Shown piece after piece: positions 30,311 through 42,352 of a stretch of DNA of 64,000 bases. The notes under the pieces were generated by a model. The model was not told the origin of the DNA, searched no databases, and worked only from the letters and a program-made list of their open reading frames with translations. The translations under genes were made by a program, and so were the position numbers. Position 1 is the stretch's first letter. Each line of letters starts with the position of its first letter. The stretch is from NCBI GenBank assembly GCA_018292915.2, contig JACVVK020000538.1, positions 53,501 to 117,500 on the forward strand. Reading direction: 5' to 3'. Origin of the DNA: Batillaria attramentaria. Its lineage: Eukaryota; Mollusca; Gastropoda; Batillariidae.

Positions 30311-32800
30311 CAATAGCTAACATTGCATTTATAGTAAATCCTGCATAATGCGGACACCCAAATGACTGACTGGAGTCAAATTGGGTGCCAGATACATAAC
30401 TCACATTGCATTTACAATAAAACCTGTTTAAGGCGGACACCCAAATGACTGGTTTATAGTGTCCGCTGCATACATAACAATTCACATTGCATTTACAGTA
30501 AAACCTGCATAAGGCGGACACTCAAATGACCGGGTCAAATTGTCCGCCATACATAATACATGTAACCCACATTGCATTAACAGTAAAACCTTCATAAGGC
30601 GGACACCCAAATGACTGGCTGGAGTCAAATTGGGTGCCACATACATAACTCACATTGCATTTACAGTAAAACCTGCATAAGGCGGACACTCAAATGACAG
30701 GGTCAAATTGTCCGCCATACATAATACATGTAACTCACATTGCATTTACAGTAAAACCAGCATAAGGCGGACACTTAAATGACCGGGTCAAATTGTCCGC
30801 CATACATAATAACTCACATTGCATTTACAGGAAAACCTGCATAAGGCGGACACTCAAATGACCGGGTCAAATTGTCCGCCATACATAACTCACATTGCAT
30901 TTACAGTAAAACCTGCATAAGGCGGACACTCAAATGACCGGGTCAAATTGTCCGCCATACATAATAACTCACATTGCATTTACAGTAAAACCTGCATAAG
31001 GCGGACACTCAAATGACCGGGTCAGATTGTCCCCCATACATAATACATGTAACTCACATTGCATTTACAGTAAAACCAGCATAAGGCGGACACTCAAATG
31101 ACCGGGTCAAAATGTCCGCCATACATAATAACTCACATTGCATTTACAGTTAAACCTGCATAAGGCGAACACTCAAATGACCGGGTCAAATTGTCTGCCA
31201 TACATAATAACTCACATTGCATTTACAGTTAAACCTGCATAAGGCGGACACTCAAATGACCGGGTCAAATTGTCTGCCATACATAATAACTCACATTGCA
31301 TTTACAGTTAAACCTGCATAAGGCGGACACTCAAATGACCGGGTCAAATTGTCTGCCATACTTAATAACTCACATTGCATTTACAGTTAAACCTGCATAA
31401 GGCGGACACTCAAATGACCGGGTCAAATTGTCTGCCATACATAATAACTCACATTGCATTTACAGTTAAACCTGCATAAGGCGGACACCCAAATGACCGG
31501 GTAAAATTGTGCACCATGTACACAACTCACGTTGCATTTACAGTAAAACCAGCATAAGGCGGATGCTCAAATGGCTGGGTCAAATTGTCCGCCATACATA
31601 ATAACTCACATTGCATTTACAGTTAAACCTGCATAAGGCGGACACTCAAATGACCGGGTCAAATTGTCTGCCATACATAATAACTCACATTGCATTTACA
31701 GTTAAACCTGCATAAGGCGGACACCCAAATGACCGGGTAAAATTGTTCACCATGTACACAACTCACGTTGCATTTACAGTAAAACCAGCATAAGGCGGAT
31801 GCTCAAATGGCTGGGTCAAATTGTCCGCCATACATAATAACTCACATTGCATTTACAGTAAAACCTGCATAAGGCGGACACTCAAATGACCGGGTCAAAT
31901 TGTCCGCCATACATAATAACTCACATTGCATTTACAGTTAAACCTGCATAAGGCGGACACTCAAATGACCGGGTGAAATTGTCTGCCATACATAATAACT
32001 CACATTGCATTTACAGTTAAACCAGCATAAGGCGGACACTCAAATGACCGGGTCAAATTGTCTGCCATACATAATAACTCACATTGCATTTACAGTTAAA
32101 CCTGCATAAGGCGGACACTCAAATGACCGGGTCAAATTGTCTGCCATACATAATAACTCACATTGCATTTACAGTTAAACCTGCATAAGGCGGACACTCA
32201 AATGACTGGGTCAAATTGTCTGCCATACATAATAACTCACATTGCATTTACAGTTAAACCTGCATAAGGCGGACACTCAAATGACCGGGTCAAATTGTCC
32301 GCCATACATAATAACTCACATTGCATTTACAGTAAAACCAGCATAAGGCGGACACCCAAATGACCCGGTCAAATTGTCCACCATGTACATAACTCACCTT
32401 GCATTTACAGTAAAACCAGCATAAGGCGGACACTCAAATGACCGGGTCAAATTGTCCGCCACAGATAATAACTCGCACTGCATTTACAGTAAAACCTGCA
32501 TAAGGCAGACACCCGAATGACTGACCAGGTCAAATTGTCCACCATATGTAACAACTCACATTGCATTTACAGTAAAACCTGCATAAAGCGGACACCCGGC
32601 CCAAATGACTAGTTCAAGTTGTCCGCCACGTACGTAACTCACCTTGCATATACAGTTAAACCTGCATAAGGCTGGGTCAAATTGTCCGCCACAAACGTAA
32701 CTCACATTGCATTTACAGAAATCCTGCATATGTCGGACACCCAAATGACTGGGACAAATTGTCCACCATACATAATACATGTAACTCACATGTGTCCGCC
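30300..32800. repeat. Satellite array, block 3
   Basis: About 32-35 units. Many are nearly identical (GGCGGACACTCAAATGACCG, then GGTCAAATTGTCTGCC or GTCCGCC, then ATACATAATAACTCACATTG), so this is the most homogenised part. A 155-160-bp two-unit variant (CACCATGTACACAACTCACG) is itself repeated near 31510 and 31745. Edges near 32600-32800 are degenerate. Confidence 0.95.
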
Positions 32801-33480
32801 ATATACATAAGAACTCACATTGCAGTTACAATTTACAATTTCTGAAAACATTTACATAATAGTTGACATGGCATTCATCTTTTAACTGAAGCACAATACA
32901 CTGTATATGCATGTACATGTAGTTGACAAAGACATACTGCATAGAAGCTAAATTTAGCATATGAGATCATTAACGTTATAGCTGTCATTGCACTTATCTT
33001 CTGAGAACATGCAGTTGACTTTGCATGTATCGGTTCTGATTACATAAAGTATTTGTTAACAGTGCATGCATGTGCCCTCTGAGAACATACACATGAAAGT
33101 TTAACATTGTATTTAGCTTCCAACTGATAAGAGTTAACATTTCATTTGACAAGGCGTAGATCGTGCATACATGTATCTGTGGTGGTGATCCCTCGTAGTT
33201 GTTGGTCCCGTTTGAAATACAGTATTGAATGATACTTTTCATAAAAAGCTGTGTGCTCATTGTAAGAATGAAGAATATATGGAAAATACTGTAGTTTTCA
33301 ATTGCTGAGCAATACACTGGGATAAGGCAAGGCACTGGCAGCTTTTGCTTCTGAGAACTTACAGGTAATAGTCGACATGCATGTGGCATCTGTCGATGAA
33401 CCCTCAGCACGCCAAAAATGTGTACTGACTGTGACATTACAGTTGACTGTTTTGAGCACTAATGATTGAGTGCTCTGTTT
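32800..33480. repeat. Degenerate right margin of the satellite field
   Basis: Scattered relics of CTGAGAACATACA, TGACATTGCAT and TTAGCTTC, as in 25215-26090, at decreasing density. No coding signal. Confidence 0.5.
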
Positions 33481-33627
33481 GATGCCAGACTGTGAACATT
33501 AAATTTTATGTTTTAGGGAGAGAGAGAGAGAGTGGGTTTTTGTTATTGTTGTTGTTGTGTGTGTGTGTGTGTGTTTTTTTTTTTAAAATCCTGCTGCCTA
33601 ATGTGTTTGTGTGTGAATGTAAAGGTC

Positions 33628-33782
33628 CCATGGGCTCGCCTTCAAGTGACAAGATTTAGATCTTGCGGCGGGGCTGATTTCACTAAGCTTGCCCGCCCCC
33701 CTTTTTTTTTTCTCTTTTCTTACCGTACTTCTATTTCTGCCTCCTTTGGTCCATTCCCCTGTCTTTTGTTCGATCCTTAAAC
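33628..33782 (+). repeat. Dispersed repeat, copy B
   Basis: Homologous to 24588-24715, with about 20 extra bases between GCTCGCCTTC and TGCGGCGGGG. The extra segment contains the palindromic AAGATTTAGATCTT. Followed by a G-rich run (33790-33808). Confidence 0.6.
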
Positions 33783-33809
33783 TCTCCTGTGGGGGAGGGA
33801 GGGGGGGAG

Positions 33810-34600
33810 TGTCAGTATGTGGTTGTCTGCTGACCCTTGGACCATTAAGTAGGGGTATAATTGTGTAATATTGTTGATTTGAATGGAAATTCCGCTGCCT
33901 ACATTACCCTACTATATTGTATCAGTGGAGTGAAAGTGTAGGTGTGCGTAAACCCATGTGTGTTAACTTAATGTAACCCTGGTCTTGTTGAATTAATTTG
34001 TCTTATGCTGAAAAAGCCATAGATGTAGCCTGAAATATTCTGTTCTCAGCACGGCCGGGGTTAACAATTATATGTACCTTTATAGCACTGTTATACTCAT
34101 GTGCAAAAGTTTGTGTTTGTATGTTTGTACAAGTATTTGAGTCAAGTTTATATGATGGCCTGCAGTCACGACCAGCTTTCAAGTGCCAGGCAAATATCAA
34201 CATGTGCATGTGTCATGTGTATCCATTGAATTGAAGTGAACTGGTACCCGAAGAATTGAACAGAAACATGGTCAGTGCATCTGACAATATTGGAAGAGGG
34301 TGGCACACAGCTGCATGGAAATTTATGTAAATTTTTATATCCTTTCCCACTTAATAACGGTGATAACAAAAATAGGGCAGCAAGGAAAAACTCATTGAAA
34401 CATTCAAATTCGAACGTTTTACGAACTTTGCTATTTGCCTTTTGGCACACATAGCTGCTGCCCAATAGGGCTGTATGGATACGGTCTGTCAATACTAGCT
34501 TGAAATCCCTCTGTGGGAGCTAGGAAAACCGGCAAGAACGATGAGTTGAGTCGGTTCGTTGAATGACACGGAGGCTGTATGAGCAAAGAGGAGGGAGAAA
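33810..34600. other. Unique sequence
   Basis: No gene, RNA or repeat recognised in this stretch. Confidence 0.4.
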
Positions 34601-35470
34601 AAAAAAACACGGTCCATTGTCCGACTTAACCAAAATCACTCCATGGGTTCCTCTCATTACCTGGGAGGAATACCAGTGGAATTGACAGGGTTGAGTGACA
34701 CAGAGGCCTGAGGGAGAAGTTGGAGGGAGCACTTCGGTTCAAAATGGCACTTTATCTCAGCTTAAAAGTCATCTTGAGAGATGAAATGTCAGATTATCTC
34801 AGCCTAAACTGAACGACTCCGTGGGTTCCACTCACGACCGGGGAGGAATTCCACTGGAGTAGCGACACTGGCTGAGGTTGAGGGAGGAGGTGGGAGCATT
34901 TTGGCTGAAAATGGCACTTTATCTCAGCCTGAAATTTATAATCATCAAGAGAGAGAGAGAGAGATGAAATGCCACGCTATCTCAGCCCAAAACGACTCCA
35001 TGGGTTCCACTCAGGACCGGGGAGGCATTCCATTGGCGTTGTGAGGGTTGAGCCGGCAACACCGGATGAGATTGAGGGAGGAGGAGGGAGCATTTTGGCT
35101 CAACATGGCACTTTATCTCAGCATATCTTGAGAGAGAGATGAAATGTCATTATCTCAACCTGAAACGACTCCATGGGTTCCACTCACGACCGGGGAGGAA
35201 TTCCACTGGCGTTGTAAGGGTTGAGCGACACCGACCGGCTGAGCCGGTTGAGAGAGCATTCTGGCAGAAAATGGCACTTTATCTCAGCCTCAAAAGTCAT
35301 CTCGAGAGAGAGATGAAATGTCATATTATGTCATCCTAAAACCTAAAACGACTCCATGGCTTTCCACTCACGACCGGGGAGGAATTCCATGGCGTTGCAA
35401 GGTTGAGTGACGCTGAGGCTGAGCCAGGAGGAGGGAAATGAGATGGTGCCATTTTTCTGAAGTCTCTCGA
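34600..35470. repeat. ~165-195-bp tandem repeat, four to five units
   Basis: Units contain ATGGCACTTTATCTCAGCCT, a (GA)n stretch, GATGAAATGTCA, CGACTCC(A/G)TGGGTTCCACTC and GACCGGGGAGGAATTCCA, then GTTGAG and GGGAGGAGG. Unit starts are near 34743, 34908, 35101 and 35266, with partial units at both ends. Length differences come mainly from the GA stretch. Confidence 0.85.
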
Positions 35471-35787
35471 GCTAACTCCTCGTAGTGTCACTCCAACTCA
35501 GTGGGAGACAGCTAGCTCACAGGCCGCGAGCCGTCAAGTAAGGAGTTTTGGCGGAGAAGCATATAGCCTTGGCTGCAACAGCAGTTATTTGGGGTCAAGG
35601 CCAGATCGGTGGAAATGGGGAAGGACTGAAGTCTATATAAATGGGGAATCATTCCATCTAGGCGCAGCCCAGGCTGAGCTTGAACAGCGAACTGTGACAC
35701 CCTCAGACATTTTGTCAGTATGTTCTTTTCATGTCACCAATATTGTACTGAGACTGTACACAGTGTGTGTGTGTGTGTGTGGTATTT

Positions 35788-37505
35788 GGTTGTTAGATTG
35801 TTGTTTCTGTGATATTTTGAAGCTTTCACACTATATCAACAGAAAAAGAAAAAAAAGAAAGAAAATTTTTAAAAAGAAAAAAGAAAAAATGCAATGAAAA
35901 GAAAAAACAAACAAAGGAGATTAAAGAAGAAAATTTCTTAAAAAGAAGGGAAAAAAAGAGGAATAAACATAAAAGAAGGAAAGAAAAAAGAAAAGGAAGG
36001 AAAGAAAAAGAACACTGAAAGAGAGAAAAAAAGACAAAAAGCAAAATACATATATATACCTAACCTGGTATGTTTGTGTCCACAACATTTGCATGTTATC
36101 AAGAAACGTCTTCGGTTCTTCAACCAGCTTCATGTTGTCAGCAAGCTTCTTCATGTTGTCAGCAAGCTGCTTCATTTCTTCAACAAGAACAAGTTCTCCC
36201 TCATTTCATATTTAACATGTCTTCAGCAAGCTTCTGCATGTCTTCCACAAGACCAATGCCGTCATTTCATATTTGACATGTCATGAAGAGATCTGAAACA
36301 TTAATTCTGCACAGTGATCACTGTGGACTTGCATTGCTCATCTCACCGCAACCACTGGAAATACTTCTTTACCACAAATGCTGAAATTTCTTTTTTCTTT
36401 TACCACTAGAATTGTATTTACTACAGTCACTGGATAAATAGCCTATTGTTGCTTTCTTGGCTTTGAAAAAAGCTCAGTCCAAACCAGTGATGCATGTATG
36501 TATACCTTCACGTTGCTCTTCTTCCGTTGATGTGATAGCCATTGTTGCTGGACCTTTTCCCTATATGACTTGCCTTGGTTGTTAGATTGTTATTTTTGTG
36601 ATATTTTGAAGCTTTGACAGTAAATGGACAGAAAAAAAAAAACTGGACATAAAAAGAAAATTGTAAAAAAAGAAAAAAGAAAAAATGCAGTGAAAAGAAA
36701 AAACAAAAGAGATGAAACAAGAAAATGAGATACATTTAAAAAAGAAGAAGAAAAAGAGGAAAAAACAGAAGAGAAAAAAGTGAAAGGAAGGAAAGAAAAA
36801 GAACACTGAAAGAAAGAGACGGAGAGGAAAAAAAAAAGAAGACAAAAAGCAAAATACATGTATATACCTGGTTTGTGTCCACAGCATTTGCATATGTTAT
36901 CAAGAAACGTCTTCATTTCATCAACCAGCTTCATGTCGTCAGCAATCTTCATGTCGTCAGCAACCTTCTTCATGCCGTCGGCAAGATTCTTCATGTCGTC
37001 AGCAAGCTTCTTCATGTTGTCAGCAATCTTCTTCATGTTGTCAGCAATCTTCATGTTGTCAGCAATCTTCTTCATGTTGTCAGCAAGCTTCTTCATGTTG
37101 CCAGCTAGCTTCATTTCTTCAAGAAGCTTCTTCATTTCTTCAACAAGAACAAGTTCTTCCTCATTTCAGATTTAACATGTCTTCAGCAAGCTTCTGCATG
37201 TCTTGAACAAGACCAATGCCGTCATTTCGAATTTGACATGTCTGAAGAGATCTGAAACATTAATTCTGCACAGTGATGTGGACTTGCTCATCTCACCGCA
37301 ACCACTGGAAATACTAACTTCTTTACCACAAATGCTGAAATTTGTTTTTTCTTTAACTACTAGAATTGTATTTACTATAGTCACTGGATAGATAGCCCAT
37401 TGTTGCTTTCTTGGCTTTGAAAAAAGCTCAGTCCAAACCAGTGATGCATAATTATGCACCTTCACGTTGCTCTTCTTCCGTTGATGTGATAGCCATTGTT
37501 GCTGG
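35788..37505. repeat. Direct duplication of ~0.75-0.95 kb with internal 21-bp repeats
   Basis: 35788-36573 and 36577-37505 are homologous, sharing GGTTGTTAGATTGTT, A/G-rich tracts, ACAAATGCTGAAATTT, AAAGCTCAGTCCAAACCAGT and GATGTGATAGCCATTGTTGC. Copy 2 is about 160 bp longer because a 21-bp repeat (TTCATGTTGTCAGCAA-CTTC type, 36120-36180 and 36920-37110) has expanded. On the - strand the 21-bp unit reads MKK(L/I)ADN in both copies. On the + strand it is also open. Confidence 0.85.
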
Positions 37506-37509
37506 AACT

Positions 37510-38880
37510 TTCGCCTCGTATGACTTGCAAAGATTGACCGTCCAGTTAGAACTTGTTGCACACACGTCGTTGATACACCACAGTTTTCAGCTTTGGTCAG
37601 TCAAGTTACTCTTCTTCTAGCACAGTTTTGGCTTTGTACAGCTGGTGAAGATTGACCATCGGGGTAGAATTTGTGACATACACAGATGTCTCTGATACAA
37701 CACAGCTTACAGCTTTACCCTGTCTTCACAATATGAAAAGACGGTTGAGTTACAGGTACATGAAGATGATGCTGTAGGTTGGGCCTAGAATCCGTGGGTT
37801 AAAGAGGAGAGGTATCCCAGGCGGACAGACTTGGGGCGAAAACAGGTTCTGACAGTGGCTGACTCCTGCAGTGAGGGAGGTGGTGTGGGAGGGAGGCCAC
37901 GGTACACTGTGAGCGCGAGGGGGAAGGGGTGGGGGAGGTATAATTTCCCACTTGAACCCCATATAACCTGGTAGAACAAACACCTACGTCTGTATTTTCG
38001 ATGTTGCTGCCTTTCTCATTTACTGATTTAGCAAGGACTCACGAAAATTAATGTTTTAATGTATATTTGTGTTGTTTGCTTCCACACAAATCCTTGTTTG
38101 CCACAACAGAGCCAAATGCACACCAAATTTAGAGAGAAAATGGGCAGCTTTATTCATGAAGCACCAAAATAAAATGATGTGATGATGTGATAAAATTGCC
38201 AAATCATATAATCCTTGATAATGTTTGTTACCTCCGTTACAAAGGCAGCTTAACAGTGTCAACTAATTGCTTACCAAATACATGTATCTCTGCTTGTGTG
38301 GGAGCTGGCCACCTAAAAGCAGCACAATGGAGAACGGGGTGGGAGGCGGGTCAAATCATGGGTTTTATTTTTAACTGCTGTCTAGTGTTCATATTTCCCA
38401 TTCATGAATTGAATAATGAGGTAGTCAGTGTTGGGGAAGGTACATATTTTAGGTGGTTGTGTAAGTTATGCAGATCTTACAGTACATGTATACCAGGTAG
38501 GTATATTTTTGTCTGCTGGTGTAATATCAGGTGAGGACCTACAGGTCCTTGTGCATGCATTTTGGGTGATTTTTAATTATGCAAATCTCATTACACGTAT
38601 ATTTTTTGGCCTGATTGCGTTAAACCATGTAAGTGTATAGGTTGTGCATTTTAGGGGACTAGGTAATTATGTTGTATTTTATTTTTGCCTGCTTTTTTAA
38701 TGTCAGTTTAGTATACAGTAGTGCATGTTAGTTGATTGAGTATGTAGATCTTATGCGGCTGTTCGTGACAGGTAAGTACTTAGGTGGTGGCACGTGTTTA
38801 GTGATCAGTGAGTAAACATATACGTATACACTTCAGCATACTGTACATGCTTACACCTCCAATAATTATGTGGCACTGCA
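37510..38880. other. Unique sequence
   Basis: No gene recognised. Short frames on the - strand near 37750-37980 are Pro-rich and unconvincing. TA/TG-rich stretches from 38420 to 38840 have no clear periodicity. Confidence 0.4.
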
Positions 38881-38884
38881 ATTT

Positions 38885-38960
38885 TGGCCGATCGTCTGGA
38901 GGTTCTCTCAGTGTGCTCCAGATTCCTGCCACTCTGCTTTTGAGCTGTTCAGCCCACAGA
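38885..38960 (+). mobile_element. 5' portion of a degraded family-2 SINE
   Basis: GGCCGATCGTCTGGAGGTTCTCTC, then CTCTGCTTTTGAGCTGTTCAGCCCACA matches the middle of the intact family-2 SINE at 56758-57140. The 3' portion of the same family continues at 39886-40110, so a single old insertion seems to have been split by about 0.93 kb. Confidence 0.5.
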
Positions 38961-39885
38961 AGTTAACAAGGAGGAATGGCGTCATGTCTTAAAGAAGTTT
39001 CTCCAAATTTCATGCCATCTTCTCTGCCGGTTCTGTTGTGTTTGTTGCCCTCTCTCTCTCTCTCCAATTCTGTACGACCTTCCAAAGACTCTAGATCCAC
39101 TACGTTATAGCGGATCTAGAATCGTAGGTGATAGAGAGAGAGAGGACGTCAGTTCCGTGAACTAAACATTTGACGTCAGCCTCACACAGGTCATCTGACA
39201 GAGGATGCTTGTGCATTTCTTATGATTTCCCAGTAGGTGGTGTGACTTCCCCGACTGAATTATGCTTGTTCATGTCTTGTGAATTTCCTGTTGCTGTTTT
39301 GACTTCTGTGGCTGAATTAATTTCTCCATAAAATCTGGAAGATCTTCCCTGAGGACTGCTGAAACATGGAGTTGCATGAATACCTTGGATTGTACTTATG
39401 AAATCGCAAAATTGGAACTCTTTGGACCGAGGCTTCTCGCAGACACTTGAAAAAATATGTTTAGCTAAAATCTGTTATTCTTAATATTCAGTATATAACA
39501 GTGCAGTAGTTCTTGTCATATGTGCAGTTGTCACACTTGACTAAAGCGCTAGGATGATGAGTAATTTGTCTTTTCATAAAGAAGTCATTTCATAGTCGGA
39601 TATATGCAAACCACACCCCTACACCAGAAACATTTTTTTTTACACAAAATCTGTCAGAGCTACAGAGCTGTGCTACGAACCCATTCAGTATAATTTGTGA
39701 CCTGTGGATTAGGACATAGCTACAATTACATCACACATGCACACACACGCATGCATGCGCACACACACACACTCCCACCAAAACGAATGCGGCAGCATAG
39801 TTGCATGTAAGGTGTCTATGACCCAGATTTCATTACATCACTATGTGAAAGTACGTATTGTGTGGAGAAACGTCAGTCTGTTTTT
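38961..39885. other. Sequence separating the two SINE portions; contains a palindrome
   Basis: Contains a near-palindromic block at 39050-39146. A CT-run and TCTAGATCC are mirrored by GGATCTAGA and a GA-run around a ~13-base loop. The remainder shows no gene. It may be an insertion into an older SINE. Confidence 0.45.
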
Positions 39886-40110
39886 TTTATCACTGAAATT
39901 CTGCCCCGTCCCATTCTTAAAAAGAAATTCTTAATTCCAAAACTTAAGCATAGCTGACCTTTCCGACCATGTGTTTGTGATGTATTTATGGCTGGTGTGT
40001 GAGTGAATGTGCATGATTCATGTGAGCATGCATGCTGGGGTTCATTTTGCTATGTGGCACCTTGAGCCAAGCAGATGGAGTAAAGCACCTATATTCAATC
40101 ATCATTGAAT
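39886..40110 (+). mobile_element. 3' portion of a degraded family-2 SINE
   Basis: AATTCCAAAACTTAAGCAT, TGACCTTTCCGACCATGTG, GATTCATGTGAGCATGCATG, CCTTGAGCCAAGCAGAT and AAAGCACCTATATT correspond in order to the 3' half of the SINE at 56758-57140. Confidence 0.65.
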
Positions 40111-40879
40111 TCAAATTATCATTACTAGTATGTAAACAGTGCTGTTTTCCAAATTTATTCACATTTCCTTTGCAGTTCTGTGTATCTGCCTCATTTCACA
40201 GGGCGTATCATGATCCGGAGCTTGAGCGGAGTTTATTTGCCTGTACTGGAGTCCTGGCTCTTGAAATTTGGTCGTCTGAAGTTCTGAAGTCGGCGTGGAA
40301 AACTCAGCTTGCTTAAACTTTCAACTTTCCAGGTTTAAAGAGAGTTGCTCATTTTTATATTTTATTTAAAGGTCAAAAGCGTGTTGTTGTTTTTTGTTGT
40401 TGTTGTTGTTGTTGTTTTTAGTGAAATGTTTCCAAGCTGTTTTGTACTATGTAAAGCATATTTGGCGAGAAGTTTGGACAGTATTAATTCCTTCACTTAC
40501 CTTTAAAGGCATTAGCTGCCTTTTTGTATTTTCCCTGAGGTTCTAAGATGTTAGATGAACGACCGTCTCATTGAAATGCACATTTTCTTTTCAGCACATC
40601 AGTACTAGTAGCTGATTTTTTTGTCCCAGTTTCCCATGGGGTTAGTCTTGTGTGGTGTGCCCTTGTTTTGTTCTAGCTCATTCCACTTGGCATGCTGCGT
40701 ATTAGTTCTGGCATTGTGAGACATTTTGAAGTTCTAATATCAGAGTGAAAAATTCAACCTGGCCACAATAAAATGTTAGGATAAATGTTAAAGCCCGTTC
40801 ACTTGCATATTCAGTTCATGCATCATCACTATCCCTTTCAGGAAACAAGTGGCGATGTTCAGCTGAGATAAACATATCA

Positions 40880-42140
40880 AATATTTTCTGCTGCTTTCCT
40901 GCTGCCACCTGCCTGCCTTGTTCCTGCTTCCTGCTGCCACCTGCCTGCTTCGTTCCTGCTTTCTGCCTGCTGCCTTTTCTGCCACTTCCTGCCACCTGCT
41001 TCTTGCCTGCCTGCTGCCCACCTGCTGCCTTGCCAACTGCTTGCTGCTGCCTTGCCAACTGCTTGCTGCTGCCTGCTTTCTGCCTTCCTGCCACCTGCTT
41101 CTTGCTTTTTGCCTGTTGCCTTCCTTCCTGCCTGCCACCTGCTTCCTGCCTGCTGCCTTCCTGCCACCTGCTTGCAGCCTGCCTGCCATCCTCTTGCCGC
41201 CTCCTTCCCACCTACCTCCCTTACACTGTTGATGCCTGGTTGCTTGCTGCTGATGCTTTTGTTGCTTGCTAACTTGCTGTTATATGATTGCTGCTGTTGC
41301 TTTTGTTGCTTGCTTGCTTTCTGTTGGAGGTGATGTTGCGTACTTGCTGTAGTATGACCCTTGCTTGCAATCTGTTGGTGCTTATGTTGCTTGCTTGCTG
41401 TACATTGTATGTTGCTCGCTTTCTATTGGTACTTGTTGCTTTCTGTTATTGCTTTTATCATTTGCTTGCTGTTGGTGCTTTTGTTGTTTGCTGTTGGTGC
41501 TTGTGTTGCTTGCTTGCCATTGGTGCTTGTGTTGCTTGCTCGCCATTGATGCATGCTTACGTTGCTTGTTTGCCATTGGTGCTTGTTGCTTAGCTGCTGT
41601 TGGTGCTTTTGTTGTTTGCCATTGGTGCTTATGTTGCTTGCTCGCCATTGGTGCTTGTGTTGCTTGCTCGCCATTGATGCTTACGTTGCTTGCCATTAGT
41701 GCTTGTTGCTTAGCTGCTGTTGGTGCTTTTGTTGTTTGCTGTTGGTGTTTATGTTGCTTGTTTGCTAGCTGTTGGTGCTTATATTGCTTGCTTGCCATTG
41801 GTGCTTGTTGCTTAATTGCTGTTGGTGCTTTTCTTTTTTGCTGTTTGTGCTTATATTGCTTGCTCGCCATCGGTGCTTATATTAATTGCTTGCTTGCCAT
41901 TGGTGCTTGTCGCTTGCTGTTGGTGCTTTTGTTTCCTATTGGTGCTTATGTTGCTTGCTTGCCATTGGTGCTTATGTTGCTTGCTCGCCATTGGCCCTTA
42001 TGTTGCATTGCTGTTGGCACTTTTGTTTCTTGCTTGCTTGCTGCTGGTGCTTTTGTTGCTTGCTGTTCATTCTTTTGTTGCTTGCTGGGTTTTTATTTTT
42101 TATTATTATTTTTTATTGCTGCAGCTGCTGTGTTTGATGT
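40880..42140 (+). repeat. CTGC/TTGCT-rich degenerate minisatellite
   Basis: 40880-41220 is made of CCTGC(C)ACCTGCTTCCTGC variants. 41220-42140 is made of 27-33-bp variants of GTTGCTTGCTCGCCATTGGTGCTT. All three + frames are open for long distances (for example 41365-42177, repeating Cys/Leu/Ala residues) because the repeats lack stops. I do not call a gene. Confidence 0.9.
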
Positions 42141-42352
42141 TTTGCTTTTGTTTTTGCCTTTAGAGTCCAGAAGCTGAAACTGTGCTTACTGAATTCAGCA
42201 TGGAGAAGTCAGTTTGCCCACTGATCCACTATGAATGTTTAGGAGAAAAACTGTGTGCCCCCTAATTGTATCTTCTTTCCTGTTTCCAACTACAGAGCAT
42301 TGCTTGCAGCAGAGGAGAAAATGCTGTTGTGTAATCAGTGATTCTTTTATTA

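Noticed and set aside
26090..32800. Regularly spaced repeats with short palindromes, reminiscent of a CRISPR array
   Set aside because: The genome is eukaryotic, the whole ~76-79-bp unit is repeated (no unique spacers) and there are no cas genes. It is a satellite.
36590..37135. - strand frame with MKK(L/I)ADN heptads as a real coiled-coil gene
   Set aside because: The + strand is equally open, the rest of the frame runs into A/T-rich low complexity, and no splice partner was found. Kept only as a finding.
41365..42177. 270-codon + strand frame rich in Cys, Leu and Ala
   Set aside because: Generated by a TTGCT/GGTGCTT minisatellite. All three frames are open in parts and there is no initiator context or domain.
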